From MED-G105 sp039819085 (GTDB taxonomy: Bacteria > Pseudomonadota > Alphaproteobacteria > Caulobacterales > Parvularculaceae): DNA of 64,000 bases. The translations under genes and the position numbers were made by a program. Below are positions 1 to 7,946 of the stretch, one piece after another. Every line of letters begins with the position of its first letter. The first letter of the stretch is position 1. The notes under the pieces were generated by a model, which saw only the letters and a program-made list of their open reading frames with translations, ran no database searches and had not been told where the DNA came from. The DNA lies in the NCBI GenBank assembly GCA_039819085.1, contig JBCBSQ010000002.1:124001-188000 (forward strand). Reading direction: 5' to 3'.

Positions 1-92
1 CGCTCGAGGGCGGCGCGCCGCTGAAGTCCGGCGGCTTCTACGAAGATGACGCGGCCTGGAACGCGCCCGCCGACGGCGACAGCGGACAGTAA
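1..92 (+). CDS. 3' end of an unidentified gene (partial)
   Basis: An open frame enters from the left edge and ends at a TAA at 90-92. About 30 codons are visible; the last residues are acidic and polar (ending ADGDSGQ). The tail is too short and low in complexity to name a family. The inverted repeat at 138-182 just after it suggests that its transcription unit ends here. Confidence 0.5.
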   Translation, partial: LEGGAPLKSGGFYEDDAAWNAPADGDSGQ

Positions 93-137
93 GGAACGAT
101 AGAGACATCCGGGCGCAAAAAGCCCGGCCCCCTCTCT

Positions 138-182
138 AACGCAATCGTGACGCGGCCAATTCGGCCGCGTCGCTTGCGTTTT
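138..182 (+). terminator. Long hairpin, probable terminator
   Basis: Two nested inverted repeats share one centre. The outer arms are AACGCAA (138-144) and TTGCGTT (174-180); the inner arms are GACGCGGCC (149-157) and GGCCGCGTC (163-171), around a 5-nt loop. A short T run (179-182) follows the outer arm. It lies between the partial first gene and the radical SAM gene, so it probably ends the upstream transcript. The weak T tract makes the call moderate. Confidence 0.55.
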
Positions 183-235
183 GGGGCCTGTTTTCGTTCC
201 CTGTGGCGCTGAGACAAGCAACCGACGAGTTCCGA

Positions 236-1219
236 ATGGCCGAAGGCGGACGACACATCTACGAAACGGAAGACGACGGCGCGCGACCGCTTGGGCCTTT
301 CGTCGACCCCATTGTGACAGCAAGCGGAGAGCGGCGCGCCAGCGTCAAGTTCGCAGCCCTTCAGACGCTATGGATCAATACCGGCACATTGTGCAATCTC
401 GCCTGCAAGACATGTTACATTGAGAGTTCGCCTACGAATGATGCGCTTGTCTATCCTTCGCTGGACGAGATCGCGCCGTTCCTGCATGAGGCGAAGGAAA
501 TGGGCGCGCGCGAAATCGGCTTCACCGGCGGCGAGCCTTTTCTTAATCCGCACGCCCCGGACCTGATTGAAACGGCGCTGGATCTCGGCTTCGACGTCCT
601 TGTCCTGACGAACGCCATGCGCCCGATGACGCGACCGCATGTGGCCGAACGGCTGCTCACCGCGAAAGCGCGCCATGGCGATCGCCTGGTCCTTCGGGTC
701 AGCCTTGATGGCTCAAACGCGCGTGACCACGACGCGGAGCGGGGCGATGGCGCATTTCAAGCGGCGCTCGACGGCCTGAAGTGGCTAACCGCACAAGGCT
801 TCAGGACCGCCATCGCCGGTCGCCTCCTTACGGACGAAGACGAGGCCGCGACGCGCGACGGCTTCGCCAGGCTCTTTGCGCGCGAAGGACTGCCCTTCGA
901 CGCGGCGTCGGCGGCGGATCTCGTCGTCTTTCCGCAAATGGACGCAAACGCGGCGACGCCGGAGATCACTGACGCCTGTTGGCGTATTCTCGGCAAACGC
1001 CCGGAAGACGTCATGTGCGCGTCCTCACGCATGGTGGTGAAGCGCAAAGGCGCCGCCGCGCCGAGCGTTCTCGCCTGCACATTGATCGCCGACGACCCGG
1101 CGTTCGAGCTTGGCGCGACGCTTGAAGACGCGACGAGGGCGCCCGTCCCACTCAACCATCCGCACTGTTCGCGTTTTTGCGTTCTCGGCGGCGCCAGTTG
1201 CTCGGGAGGCGACGGGTGA
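236..1219 (+). CDS. Radical SAM protein with C-terminal cysteine-rich region
   Basis: A radical S-adenosylmethionine enzyme. From the ATG at 236 the protein is 327 aa, and the [4Fe-4S] signature CNLACKTC lies at residues 53-60 (CX3CX2C), followed by the SAM-contacting GGEP motif. The last 70 residues hold five more cysteines (in MCASS, LACTL, PHCSRFC and ASCSG), as in SPASM or twitch domains that bind auxiliary clusters. A GTG at 203 in the same frame could add 11 residues, but neither start has a strong ribosome site. The stop overlaps the start of the next gene (GTGA), so the two are probably translationally coupled. The substrate is unknown; no obvious precursor peptide gene is visible. 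Confidence 0.85.
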   Translation: MAEGGRHIYETEDDGARPLGPFVDPIVTASGERRASVKFAALQTLWINTGTLCNLACKTCYIESSPTNDALVYPSLDEIAPFLHEAKEMGAREIGFTGGEPFLNPHAPDLIETALDLGFDVLVLTNAMRPMTRPHVAERLLTAKARHGDRLVLRVSLDGSNARDHDAERGDGAFQAALDGLKWLTAQGFRTAIAGRLLTDEDEAATRDGFARLFAREGLPFDAASAADLVVFPQMDANAATPEITDACWRILGKRPEDVMCASSRMVVKRKGAAAPSVLACTLIADDPAFELGATLEDATRAPVPLNHPHCSRFCVLGGASCSGGDG

Positions 1220-1926
1220 CCGAAAAACACGACGCTCGAATCGCGCTGGAAACCCGCGCTTCGGACGCGGACCGACTGATGTCGCCCTCCGCCGCGCGGA
1301 ATATGACCCCGATCACCGAAGCGATCGTCGAACTGATGCCGCGCGAAGGAATGATCGTCGAGATCGCGTCCGGCACCGGCGAACACGTGGTCAGCTTCGC
1401 GGCCGCCCTGCCGAATGCGCGCTGGGCGCCAGGCGATCCCGATCCCGCTTCGCGACGGTCGATCGCCGCCTGGACGGCGCATCTGAAGCGTCAGAACATC
1501 GCCCCGCCCCACTCGATCGATGTCAGCGGGCAAGCGTGGCGGAGCGGGGAACAGCAAGGCGCGGCGGCGCTCGACGCAGAACTTCTCGATGCTGAGCTTC
1601 TAAGCGCCGAACTTCAGGGCGTCATCTGCATCAACATGATCCACATCGCGCCGTTTGACGCGACGAAAGGCCTGATCGAAGGCGCCGGCAAGCGCCTGGC
1701 GGCGGGCGGGCGACTGTTCCTGTACGGTCCGTTCGCACGCGACGGTTTGCACACGGCTGCTTCGAACGCCGACTTCGACGCCAGCCTGAAGGCGCGCAAC
1801 CCCGCCTGGGGCGTGCGCGACCTCGACCGGGACATCGCGCCTCTTGCCGATGCGGCGGGCCTCAGCCTCGTTGAAGCGCGCGCCATGCCGGCAAACAATT
1901 TTTCGGTGGTCTTCGAGAAAGCCTAG
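1216..1926 (+). CDS. DUF938-type SAM-dependent methyltransferase
   Basis: A 236-aa class I methyltransferase of the DUF938 type. The N-terminal SPSAARN segment, then IVEIASGTGEH (the glycine-rich SAM-binding loop), then INMIHIAP are typical of this family. The GTG start at 1216 is chosen because GGGAGG sits six bases upstream and the start overlaps the stop of the radical SAM gene in a GTGA. An Ala-Glu-Leu-Leu segment is repeated three times near 1565-1615, a small insertion unlike the rest of the fold. The reaction is not known for this family; coupling to a radical SAM enzyme suggests a shared modification pathway (inference). Confidence 0.85.
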   Translation: MTEKHDARIALETRASDADRLMSPSAARNMTPITEAIVELMPREGMIVEIASGTGEHVVSFAAALPNARWAPGDPDPASRRSIAAWTAHLKRQNIAPPHSIDVSGQAWRSGEQQGAAALDAELLDAELLSAELQGVICINMIHIAPFDATKGLIEGAGKRLAAGGRLFLYGPFARDGLHTAASNADFDASLKARNPAWGVRDLDRDIAPLADAAGLSLVEARAMPANNFSVVFEKA

Positions 1927-1952
1927 CTCGCCGGCTCAATGCCCTGCGGCGG

Positions 1953-2657
1953 TCAGTCGCCGGAGAACAAATCGCCCGCGATCCAGTCCCTCAACCGCGT
2001 CGCGCCGACGCCTTCAAGGCCATGGCCATCCGTATCAAGAGAAAAGGATACTGTCTTGGCTTCCGCCGCTGTTGCGGAATTGGCCTGAACGATCTTGTCG
2101 GCGACTTCAACTGCGCGACCTGCGCCGTTCAGCGCGTCCATGTACCGGTCCGCCGCCCCGAGATAGTTCAACATACTGACGGCGACGGTGCCGCGGGCGC
2201 ACCCGAAATCACAGAACGTATACCGCATCATCATGGACGTTCCGTCCGCCGCATTCGACGCATACCCGATAACCGCGCCGGCGTTGAAATCGTTCAGCGC
2301 GCCTAAGGTGAGCGATTTCGGGAAGAACATGAAATGAAAAAGGCCCGCGCAATCGGTCCCCGTCGCCTCGTCGCAGGCGTTGGGCGCGAGCACCAAGACC
2401 TTGTCGCCGAAGCCCACCCGCAAAGCCGGGCGTCCGAAGATCGTCGTGCGTTGGATGTCAGACGACAGCTCGCGCGCGAGCGGTTCGATCGCGTCGAGAT
2501 CGAAGTTGCGTAAAAGGCCCGACGGTTGCGTGACGGGCGCTTGCGACAATTGCGCCGCCGCCTCGCTCGCAATCCCCAGCGCGCAGGCGGTGAACGCCGC
2601 GAGGCCCGCCGACTTGGCGCGCTTTTTGATAGCGAGCGTCATTAGTTTCGTCATCAT
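1953..2657 (-). CDS. Exported YbjN-like protein
   Basis: A secreted or periplasmic protein of 234 aa. After two possible ATGs (2657 and 2654; GGAGG lies just upstream) comes a basic N-terminus and a signal peptide ending near ASEAAA. The core has the pattern of the YbjN family: an aromatic strand (LFHFMFFP), then an LNDFNAG turn and paired strands. Four cysteines could form disulfides. A clearer YbjN protein lies at 29641-30156. No enzymatic function is known for the family; it has an alpha-beta fold like type III secretion chaperones. The assignment is by pattern and moderate. Confidence 0.6.
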   Translation of the reverse strand: MMTKLMTLAIKKRAKSAGLAAFTACALGIASEAAAQLSQAPVTQPSGLLRNFDLDAIEPLARELSSDIQRTTIFGRPALRVGFGDKVLVLAPNACDEATGTDCAGLFHFMFFPKSLTLGALNDFNAGAVIGYASNAADGTSMMMRYTFCDFGCARGTVAVSMLNYLGAADRYMDALNGAGRAVEVADKIVQANSATAAEAKTVSFSLDTDGHGLEGVGATRLRDWIAGDLFSGD

Positions 2658-2806
2658 CCCTCCAGACCCTCTCGTCACCAGACCAAGAGGAGGTCCCCTG
2701 GCGCAACGCTTTGGAGGGTCGCCGATCCCGCCTGAGAACGCAACTGGGGCTGGACCGGGGCCACAATGCGTCAGCCCTAGTTTTTTGGGTCCCAGCCTTC
2801 TTTGGC

Positions 2807-3208
2807 CTAGTCCGCTTTCGTCCGCCTGGGATCGAGGCAATAGTTCGAAACGAGCCGATCGCCTTCGCGCAACGCGCGGACCTTATAGCGCTTGCCATAG
2901 TCGAACGTGAGCCCGCACTCGGACGGACGCGTCGGGTGATGCACCTTCGCCTGGCCGGACACGGCTTCATCCGTAGACGATATGATCTGGAAAATGGTCG
3001 CCTGTTCGGGCAGGACGCTGCGCCCGTCGGGTCCAAGCCGCAGCTCCGCATCCTGAACAAGTCCGTCTATTTCGATGACGCCGGACGGCTCACCGTCAGC
3101 GCACACGCAATCCGCATAAGGGTCGGGCCGGATAATGTCCGGCGGTCCTGACGGAACAGCCGGCCCCGCCTGAGCGAGTAACATTGCGGCGACAATAGAA
3201 GGCGTCAA
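2807..3208 (-). CDS. Small secreted protein with TIMP/NTR-like pattern
   Basis: A 133-aa protein with a short hydrophobic N-terminus (SIVAAMLLAQAG) that looks like a signal peptide. The mature part begins with a Cys-x-Cys (DCVCADG) and ends with ECGLTFDYGKRYKV followed 15-20 residues later by a last cysteine. This arrangement resembles bacterial netrin/TIMP-like modules. The TTG start at 3208 is preferred because GGGAG lies seven bases upstream; an ATG at 3184 would remove most of the signal. Its function is unknown. It runs in the same direction as the YbjN-like gene, 150 bp away. Confidence 0.6.
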   Translation of the reverse strand: MTPSIVAAMLLAQAGPAVPSGPPDIIRPDPYADCVCADGEPSGVIEIDGLVQDAELRLGPDGRSVLPEQATIFQIISSTDEAVSGQAKVHHPTRPSECGLTFDYGKRYKVRALREGDRLVSNYCLDPRRTKAD

Positions 3209-3234
3209 TTCAGGTCTCCCGCCAGAGGGCTGCG

Positions 3235-4377
3235 CTAGTCCGCGCGAAAGTGCTTCGACAGCTTAAGCGACTGTCCCTGATAGTTCGAGGCCAAATCCGA
3301 GCCATAAAGAAGGCCCGGCCGAGCCGCCATGCGCTCATAGGCGAGACGGGCGACCGGCTGGCCGTGCTCCAGCATAAATGGCGCGTCATGGCTGCGGACC
3401 TCCAGAACGGCGCGCGCGCCATTGGCGCCGGGGTTCTGGGCGTGTCGGTCCGGCGCCCACCCGAAGCCGGGATCGAAAAAGCCCGCATAGTGCACGCGGA
3501 ACTCGCCTAATCCCGGACTGACGGCCGCCATTTCCGCCGCGCAATCGGGCGGCACGGCGAGCGCCTCAGCCGAGGCCAGGATGTAGAATTCATCCGGGTC
3601 GAGAATTAAAAACCCCTGCCGCGGCGCCGCGATCGGGTCGAAATACTCCTCCGGCGCGCACGCGCCTGAAACATCGACGTCGATCAGCGCGGCATGTCGC
3701 CGCGCGCGCCAACCAATCGGCGCGTCCGGCGCATCGCCGACAAGATCGACCGACACCTGTAAGCCATTGTCGATGCGCGCCGGCCCGTCCACGAGCGGCG
3801 AATGCGCATGCAGATCAGCGAGCGCCGCATCGTCGATCGGCGCCGTCCCGCGCCGGAACCGCGCCTGATTGAGGCTTGAGCCCTCGCGCGCGACGATCGA
3901 GAAGGTCCGGGGACAGACTTCAGCGTAAAGGGGGCCTTCATATCCTGAGGGGATCTCATCAAACGCGACGCGCCCGCCATTAACGCTTTCGGTCACCAGG
4001 CGGACGAAGACGTCGATACGGCCTGTCGAGCTCTTCGGATTGGCGAGCCCCGATATGTCGGCCGGCAGCCGCAAGCGCTCGCGCAGCTCCACAAGGTAAA
4101 CGCAGCCTCGCTCCAGCACTGCGCCTTCCGAGAGGTCCAGCGCATGCATCAAGAGCCCGTCATTGAGGCGGTCCTGAACGCTCCGCCCCGGCCCCGGCAG
4201 AAAGGACGCCCGCGCCCGCCAGGCGCGCCGGCCGAGGGTCAGGTCAATAGACGCCGGCTGAAGCTGGGTCGCGCCCGGCGCGCCACGCATCGCGATCGCC
4301 CCTTCGGCGATGAGCGCCTCAATCGCCTCTCGCGGCAGGACGCCCTTTTGCTGGTCTGGCGCGCGGGGCTCGCTCAC
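3235..4377 (-). CDS. dcd: 2'-deoxycytidine 5'-triphosphate deaminase
   Basis: Deaminates dCTP to dUTP for dTMP synthesis. At 380 aa it is the long alphaproteobacterial form, about twice the size of E. coli Dcd, consistent with a duplicated trimeric dUTPase-like fold. The first half has the SGLANPKSSTGR motif, whose Ser and Arg contact the triphosphate in this family, and the second half has GLGEFRVHYAGFFDPGFG. The start is a GTG at 4377 with no good alternative downstream; the ribosome site is weak. It stands alone, tail to head with the TIMP-like gene. Confidence 0.9.
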   Translation of the reverse strand: MSEPRAPDQQKGVLPREAIEALIAEGAIAMRGAPGATQLQPASIDLTLGRRAWRARASFLPGPGRSVQDRLNDGLLMHALDLSEGAVLERGCVYLVELRERLRLPADISGLANPKSSTGRIDVFVRLVTESVNGGRVAFDEIPSGYEGPLYAEVCPRTFSIVAREGSSLNQARFRRGTAPIDDAALADLHAHSPLVDGPARIDNGLQVSVDLVGDAPDAPIGWRARRHAALIDVDVSGACAPEEYFDPIAAPRQGFLILDPDEFYILASAEALAVPPDCAAEMAAVSPGLGEFRVHYAGFFDPGFGWAPDRHAQNPGANGARAVLEVRSHDAPFMLEHGQPVARLAYERMAARPGLLYGSDLASNYQGQSLKLSKHFRAD

Positions 4378-4560
4378 GGTCGGGACTAGGCTCCAGGCGC
4401 GCCGCGGCTCGTCCGGCGACGCAATCGGCGTTCCCTACCTCGACGCGCCGGCCTTGCGCAAACCGGCCCCCGCAATCGACAGGCTTACGCAAGCGGCGAG
4501 ATTCCCATTGGGAGCTTTTGGAAACCGCGCTAATGATGAGGCTCAGACGGAGCCTGAGCC

Positions 4561-4953
4561 ATGTACGAGCGCATCACCCGCGGCATCCGCGTCCGCGTTG
4601 AACCGCATTTTCTGGACGATCAGTCGGATCCGGAAGAGGACCACTATGTCTGGGCCTACACTGTGCGCATCGAAAACGATTCCAAAGATACCGTGCAGCT
4701 ACGCAATCGCGAATGGACCATCACCGACGCAAGCGGCCAGACTGAAACCGTCGCAGGCGAAGGCGTCGTCGGCGAACAGCCGGTGATCCGGCCCGGCGAA
4801 GGCTTCGAATACACCTCCGGCGCCCCGCTTGGCACGCCATCCGGCCTCATGGTAGGGCGCTACGGCATGGAGACCGAAGACGGCGACACGTTTGAGGTCG
4901 ACATTCCGGCCTTCTCCCTCGACAGCCCGCACGAGAACCGGCAGATCCACTAG
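4561..4953 (+). CDS. apaG: ApaG (DUF525) protein
   Basis: The 130-aa Co2+/Mg2+ efflux-associated protein ApaG, a single fibronectin-III-like domain. The diagnostic core is visible: YVWAYTVRIEN, LRNREWTITDASG, then the GEGVVGEQPVIRPGEGFEYTSG stretch read in two parts, and a C-terminal MVGRYGM. The GGAG nine bases before the ATG supports the start. Its molecular role in bacteria is poorly understood; E. coli apaG lies with the diadenosine tetraphosphatase apaH, which is absent here. Confidence 0.93.
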   Translation: MYERITRGIRVRVEPHFLDDQSDPEEDHYVWAYTVRIENDSKDTVQLRNREWTITDASGQTETVAGEGVVGEQPVIRPGEGFEYTSGAPLGTPSGLMVGRYGMETEDGDTFEVDIPAFSLDSPHENRQIH

Positions 4954-5028
4954 CGGGACGAACGCCAAGGCGACAGATAGACGGTCCCGTTCGCGGCGCG
5001 TTAACCAACCGGGCCCAAGCATTCGGAC

Positions 5029-6501
5029 ATGGTTGAGCTGCGGCCCATCTTTCTTGTCGTTGGCGCGCTGGTTTCGGCGCTCGGCGTCTCAATGATCGTT
5101 CCGACGATCGCCGACGTCTTCGCCGAAGATCCCGTCGACCGTAAGGACTGGGCGGCGTTCGCAACCGCCGGCTTCATCTGCGTCCTCAGCGGCGGCGGCG
5201 TCGCGGCGGCCAATTGGGGGCGTTTTTCCTCGATCGGCGTGCGTCAGGGTTTTCTCCTGACAACCGCAAGCTGGCTCGCGCTTGTGGCGTTCGCCGCGCT
5301 GCCTTTCTGGCTCGGCGCCCTCAATATGAGCTATACGGACGCTTTCTTCGAAGCGATGTCAGGCCTGACGACGACGGGTTCGACAGTGGTCTCCGGTCTC
5401 GACGACGCGCCGCCCGGCTTTTTGTTGTGGCGCTCCATGCTGCAATGGTTTGGCGGCGTCGGCATCATCATCATGGCGTTCGCCGTTCTGCCGGCGCTGC
5501 GCGTCGGCGGTATGCAGATTTTCAAGAGCGAAGCCTGGGACACATCAGAAAAGTTCGTCGCCAACGCCGCGCAGTACTCGGCCTTTCTAACGACGATCTA
5601 CGCCGTCCTGACCGCGCTCTGCTTCATGTGCCTGTGGGCGATGGGGATGGGCGCTTTCGACGCGGCGAACCACGCCATGACCACAGTGGCGACGGGCGGC
5701 TTCTCCACAAAAGACGCCTCCCTCGGCTATTTTTTGTCCGTGGGCGATGCGCCAATCGACCTCGTGGTCGCCGCTTTCATGATCATCGGCAGCCTGCCCT
5801 TCGGCCTTTTTCTTGTCGCCATATTGCGTGGAGAAATCAGCAAGCTGACGGGTGACAGCCAGGTCCGTTTCTTTCTTCTGGTTCTCTCCGGCTTAACGCT
5901 CCTGATGCTGATTTACGTCTACGACCGTTTCAACATCGACCTGTTTACGGCGTTTCGGCTGTCGCTCTTCAATGTGACGTCAATCATCACCGGCACAGGC
6001 TACGCCACGACCGCTTATGACGTCTGGGGCGGCTTCGCGCTCGGCTTTTTCTTCTGCATCATGTTCATCGGCGGCTGCGCCGGCTCGACGTCCTGCGGGC
6101 TGAAGATATTCCGTTTCCAGGTGGCGCTCGCGGCCGCGCGCCTCTACGCCAAACGCATCATCCATCCCCACGGCGTCTTTGTCGCGCGCTATAATCAGCG
6201 CCCGATCAAGGACGATGTTTTCATCTCGGTCATGAGCTTTTTCTTCGTCTATTTCGCAAGCTTTGCGACGCTTTCAGTGCTGCTCGCCGCTTTCGGGCTC
6301 GACACGCTGACCGCGGTATCCTCCGCCGGCACGGCGATCGCCAATGTCGGCCCCGGCCTTGGCCCCGTCGTCGGGCCGTCCGGCAACTTCGCGAGCCTGC
6401 CAGACGGCGCGAAATGGCTGATGTCCGCAGGCATGCTCCTTGGCCGGCTTGAGTTCTTCACTCTGTTCGTGTTGCTGTCGCCGGGCTTCTGGCGGCGCTG
6501 A
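5029..6501 (+). CDS. TrkH-family potassium uptake transporter
   Basis: A 490-aa integral inner-membrane subunit of the Trk/Ktr superfamily, with about ten predicted membrane helices. Selectivity-filter-like segments of the four pore repeats can be seen: SGLTTTGSTVV, TTVATGGFST, TSIITGTGYAT and TAIANVGPGLG. The motif GGVGIIIMAF in the first third is typical of TrkH. It would need a TrkA-type cytosolic regulator, which is not in this window. It lies 75 bp after apaG on the same strand and may share its transcript. Confidence 0.93.
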   Translation: MVELRPIFLVVGALVSALGVSMIVPTIADVFAEDPVDRKDWAAFATAGFICVLSGGGVAAANWGRFSSIGVRQGFLLTTASWLALVAFAALPFWLGALNMSYTDAFFEAMSGLTTTGSTVVSGLDDAPPGFLLWRSMLQWFGGVGIIIMAFAVLPALRVGGMQIFKSEAWDTSEKFVANAAQYSAFLTTIYAVLTALCFMCLWAMGMGAFDAANHAMTTVATGGFSTKDASLGYFLSVGDAPIDLVVAAFMIIGSLPFGLFLVAILRGEISKLTGDSQVRFFLLVLSGLTLLMLIYVYDRFNIDLFTAFRLSLFNVTSIITGTGYATTAYDVWGGFALGFFFCIMFIGGCAGSTSCGLKIFRFQVALAAARLYAKRIIHPHGVFVARYNQRPIKDDVFISVMSFFFVYFASFATLSVLLAAFGLDTLTAVSSAGTAIANVGPGLGPVVGPSGNFASLPDGAKWLMSAGMLLGRLEFFTLFVLLSPGFWRR

Positions 6502-6532
6502 GCCGCGCAGGACAACTCACCGGAGTTCGCCC

Positions 6533-7108
6533 ATGACCGACGCCGAGACGCCCCGCGTCTACCACGCCTTTCGCAGCCCCTATTCGCGCCTCGGCCTGCA
6601 TGTCGTGAAACGCGCAGGGCTCAATCCGCAGGTGATCCCGTTCACCGGGCCGCCCGATGGCGCGCCCTTCAGCGATCCTATGGAAAACAAGCCGAAGCGG
6701 CGATACTACACGCAGGACGCGCCCCGCATGACGTTGCGCATGGGACTGCCGATCGCGCCGCCGAGACCGTTTGACGTCGACTTTGACCCTGCGAACCGGG
6801 CGCTTGCGGCGGCGAACGCCGACGGACGCGGCCTCGACTTCGCAATCGCCGTCTCCGACGCGCGCTGGGGCCGCGGCGAGAACGTCTCTGACCTTCAGGT
6901 TCTTCAAAAGGCGGCTGAAGAGATTGAATGGTCGACCGACGCCGTCGATTCGGCGCAGGACAGCGCCGACGTCGCCGCGCTGCTCGCCGAGCAACGCGAC
7001 CTCATCAAAGCCGACGGCGTCTTCGGCGTCCCGTTCGCGGTTTCGGGCGAGAACAAATACTGGGGCCACGACCGGTTTGATTTGTTCGTAGAGGAATTAA
7101 CGGGCTGA
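6533..7108 (+). CDS. DsbA-family / 2-hydroxychromene-2-carboxylate isomerase-like protein
   Basis: A 191-aa thioredoxin-fold protein of the kappa-class GST / HCCA isomerase type. Family features are the N-terminal FRSPYSRLG (the SPYS position replaces the redox CXXC of DsbA), the central NRALAAANADGRGLDFAIAV segment (seen in parts), and the C-terminal GVFGVPFAV with the cis-proline. There is no CXXC, so it is unlikely to be a disulfide oxidase. A GGAG lies eight bases before the ATG at 6533. The substrate is unknown. Confidence 0.8.
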   Translation: MTDAETPRVYHAFRSPYSRLGLHVVKRAGLNPQVIPFTGPPDGAPFSDPMENKPKRRYYTQDAPRMTLRMGLPIAPPRPFDVDFDPANRALAAANADGRGLDFAIAVSDARWGRGENVSDLQVLQKAAEEIEWSTDAVDSAQDSADVAALLAEQRDLIKADGVFGVPFAVSGENKYWGHDRFDLFVEELTG

Positions 7109-7125
7109 TCGAACCGGCCGCTCCG

Positions 7126-7584
7126 TCACGCGCACCAGCTCTTGCGATCACCATAGTCGCGGGCGAGGCGCGCAGCGATCAGCGCATCTCCGAGATCTCC
7201 GCCATCCACAGTCTCAATGCGGGCGACCACCCGACGGGCGTACTTGCCGCGCTCAATGTCGGTCAGCCGCACGATACGGCCTTCGAGCCGTTGGCGAACG
7301 AAATCTCTCGCCGCTTCGCCAAGCCGCCGCTCCGCCGGGCACCGTGCGCCCGTGATTTCAGGCGTGTCGACATGAGCGAGCCGCACCGCCGCAGCAATCT
7401 CAAGGTCAAGCCAGATCCGCGCGGTCACCTCCACCGTGTCTCCGTCGATGACGCGGTCCACCGTCGCAAAGACAGGTCCAGGGAGCCCGGCAATTCCGTC
7501 CCGTTCAGCGGCCGCTGGCGCGCCGCCGAGGAACAACGCCGCCAGCGTCACAAATATGCAAGTTATTAGTGTATTGAACGCCAT
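7126..7584 (-). CDS. Secreted thermonuclease-family (SNase-like) nuclease
   Basis: A small exported protein with a hydrophobic N-terminal signal (LITCIFVTLAALFLGG) and a staphylococcal-nuclease OB fold. The core motifs are VIDGDTVEV, LAHVDTPEI and a C-terminal RDYGDRKSWC. The family uses Asp/Glu and Arg residues with calcium; the DGDT and RLAHVDTPE pieces carry the metal-side acids. The ATG at 7584 is chosen over an in-frame TTG six bases earlier. Similar small exported SNase-like proteins are common in alphaproteobacteria; the real substrate is unknown. Confidence 0.82.
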   Translation of the reverse strand: MAFNTLITCIFVTLAALFLGGAPAAAERDGIAGLPGPVFATVDRVIDGDTVEVTARIWLDLEIAAAVRLAHVDTPEITGARCPAERRLGEAARDFVRQRLEGRIVRLTDIERGKYARRVVARIETVDGGDLGDALIAARLARDYGDRKSWCA

Positions 7585-7668
7585 ACACAATCAAATGGCG
7601 CGCGCCGAGCGATTCGTCTATCGCCGTTCTCAATATGGCGCGGGGCTCGCCGGCGCTGAAAATGCGGT

Positions 7669-7887
7669 CTAGCTAAAGTCGACGGCGCGGCCTTTGCGCT
7701 CCCAGTCGCCATAGCGGGTCGGCTCAGGCCCCGCAGGTCCGCCTTTTTCATTCGCGCGCTTCGCCTCTTCGTCGGCCTTGGCGCGACGCTCGGCGGCTTC
7801 CGCAAGGGCGCGCTTGGCCGCCGCCGGCAGATCAGCCCGCTCCGTCGGTTGCGTATCGCCTGCGCGATCGTCGTCTTGCGCGGTCAT
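7669..7887 (-). CDS. DUF1674 protein, succinate dehydrogenase assembly factor 4-like
   Basis: A 72-aa soluble protein ending in TRYGDWERKGRAVDFS, the hallmark of DUF1674 and of the mitochondrial assembly factor SDHAF4/Sdh8. The eukaryotic protein binds flavinylated SdhA and protects it before SdhB joins. The Ala/Glu/Lys-rich first half is probably a helix. The ATG at 7887 has AAGGAG upstream. The sdh genes are 25 kb away, so this factor is unlinked to its presumed client. Transfer of the function to bacteria is inference. Confidence 0.85.
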   Translation of the reverse strand: MTAQDDDRAGDTQPTERADLPAAAKRALAEAAERRAKADEEAKRANEKGGPAGPEPTRYGDWERKGRAVDFS

Positions 7888-7946
7888 GTTGAAGGCTCCT
7901 TCCCGCCACCTCATATAGGCGAAGCATTGAGACCGGACAAAAGGAC

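Noticed and set aside
757..1557. Long minus-strand frame opposite the radical SAM and DUF938 genes
   Set aside because: Arg/Pro/Gly-rich composition, no start signal and no family pattern; it mirrors two well-supported plus-strand genes.
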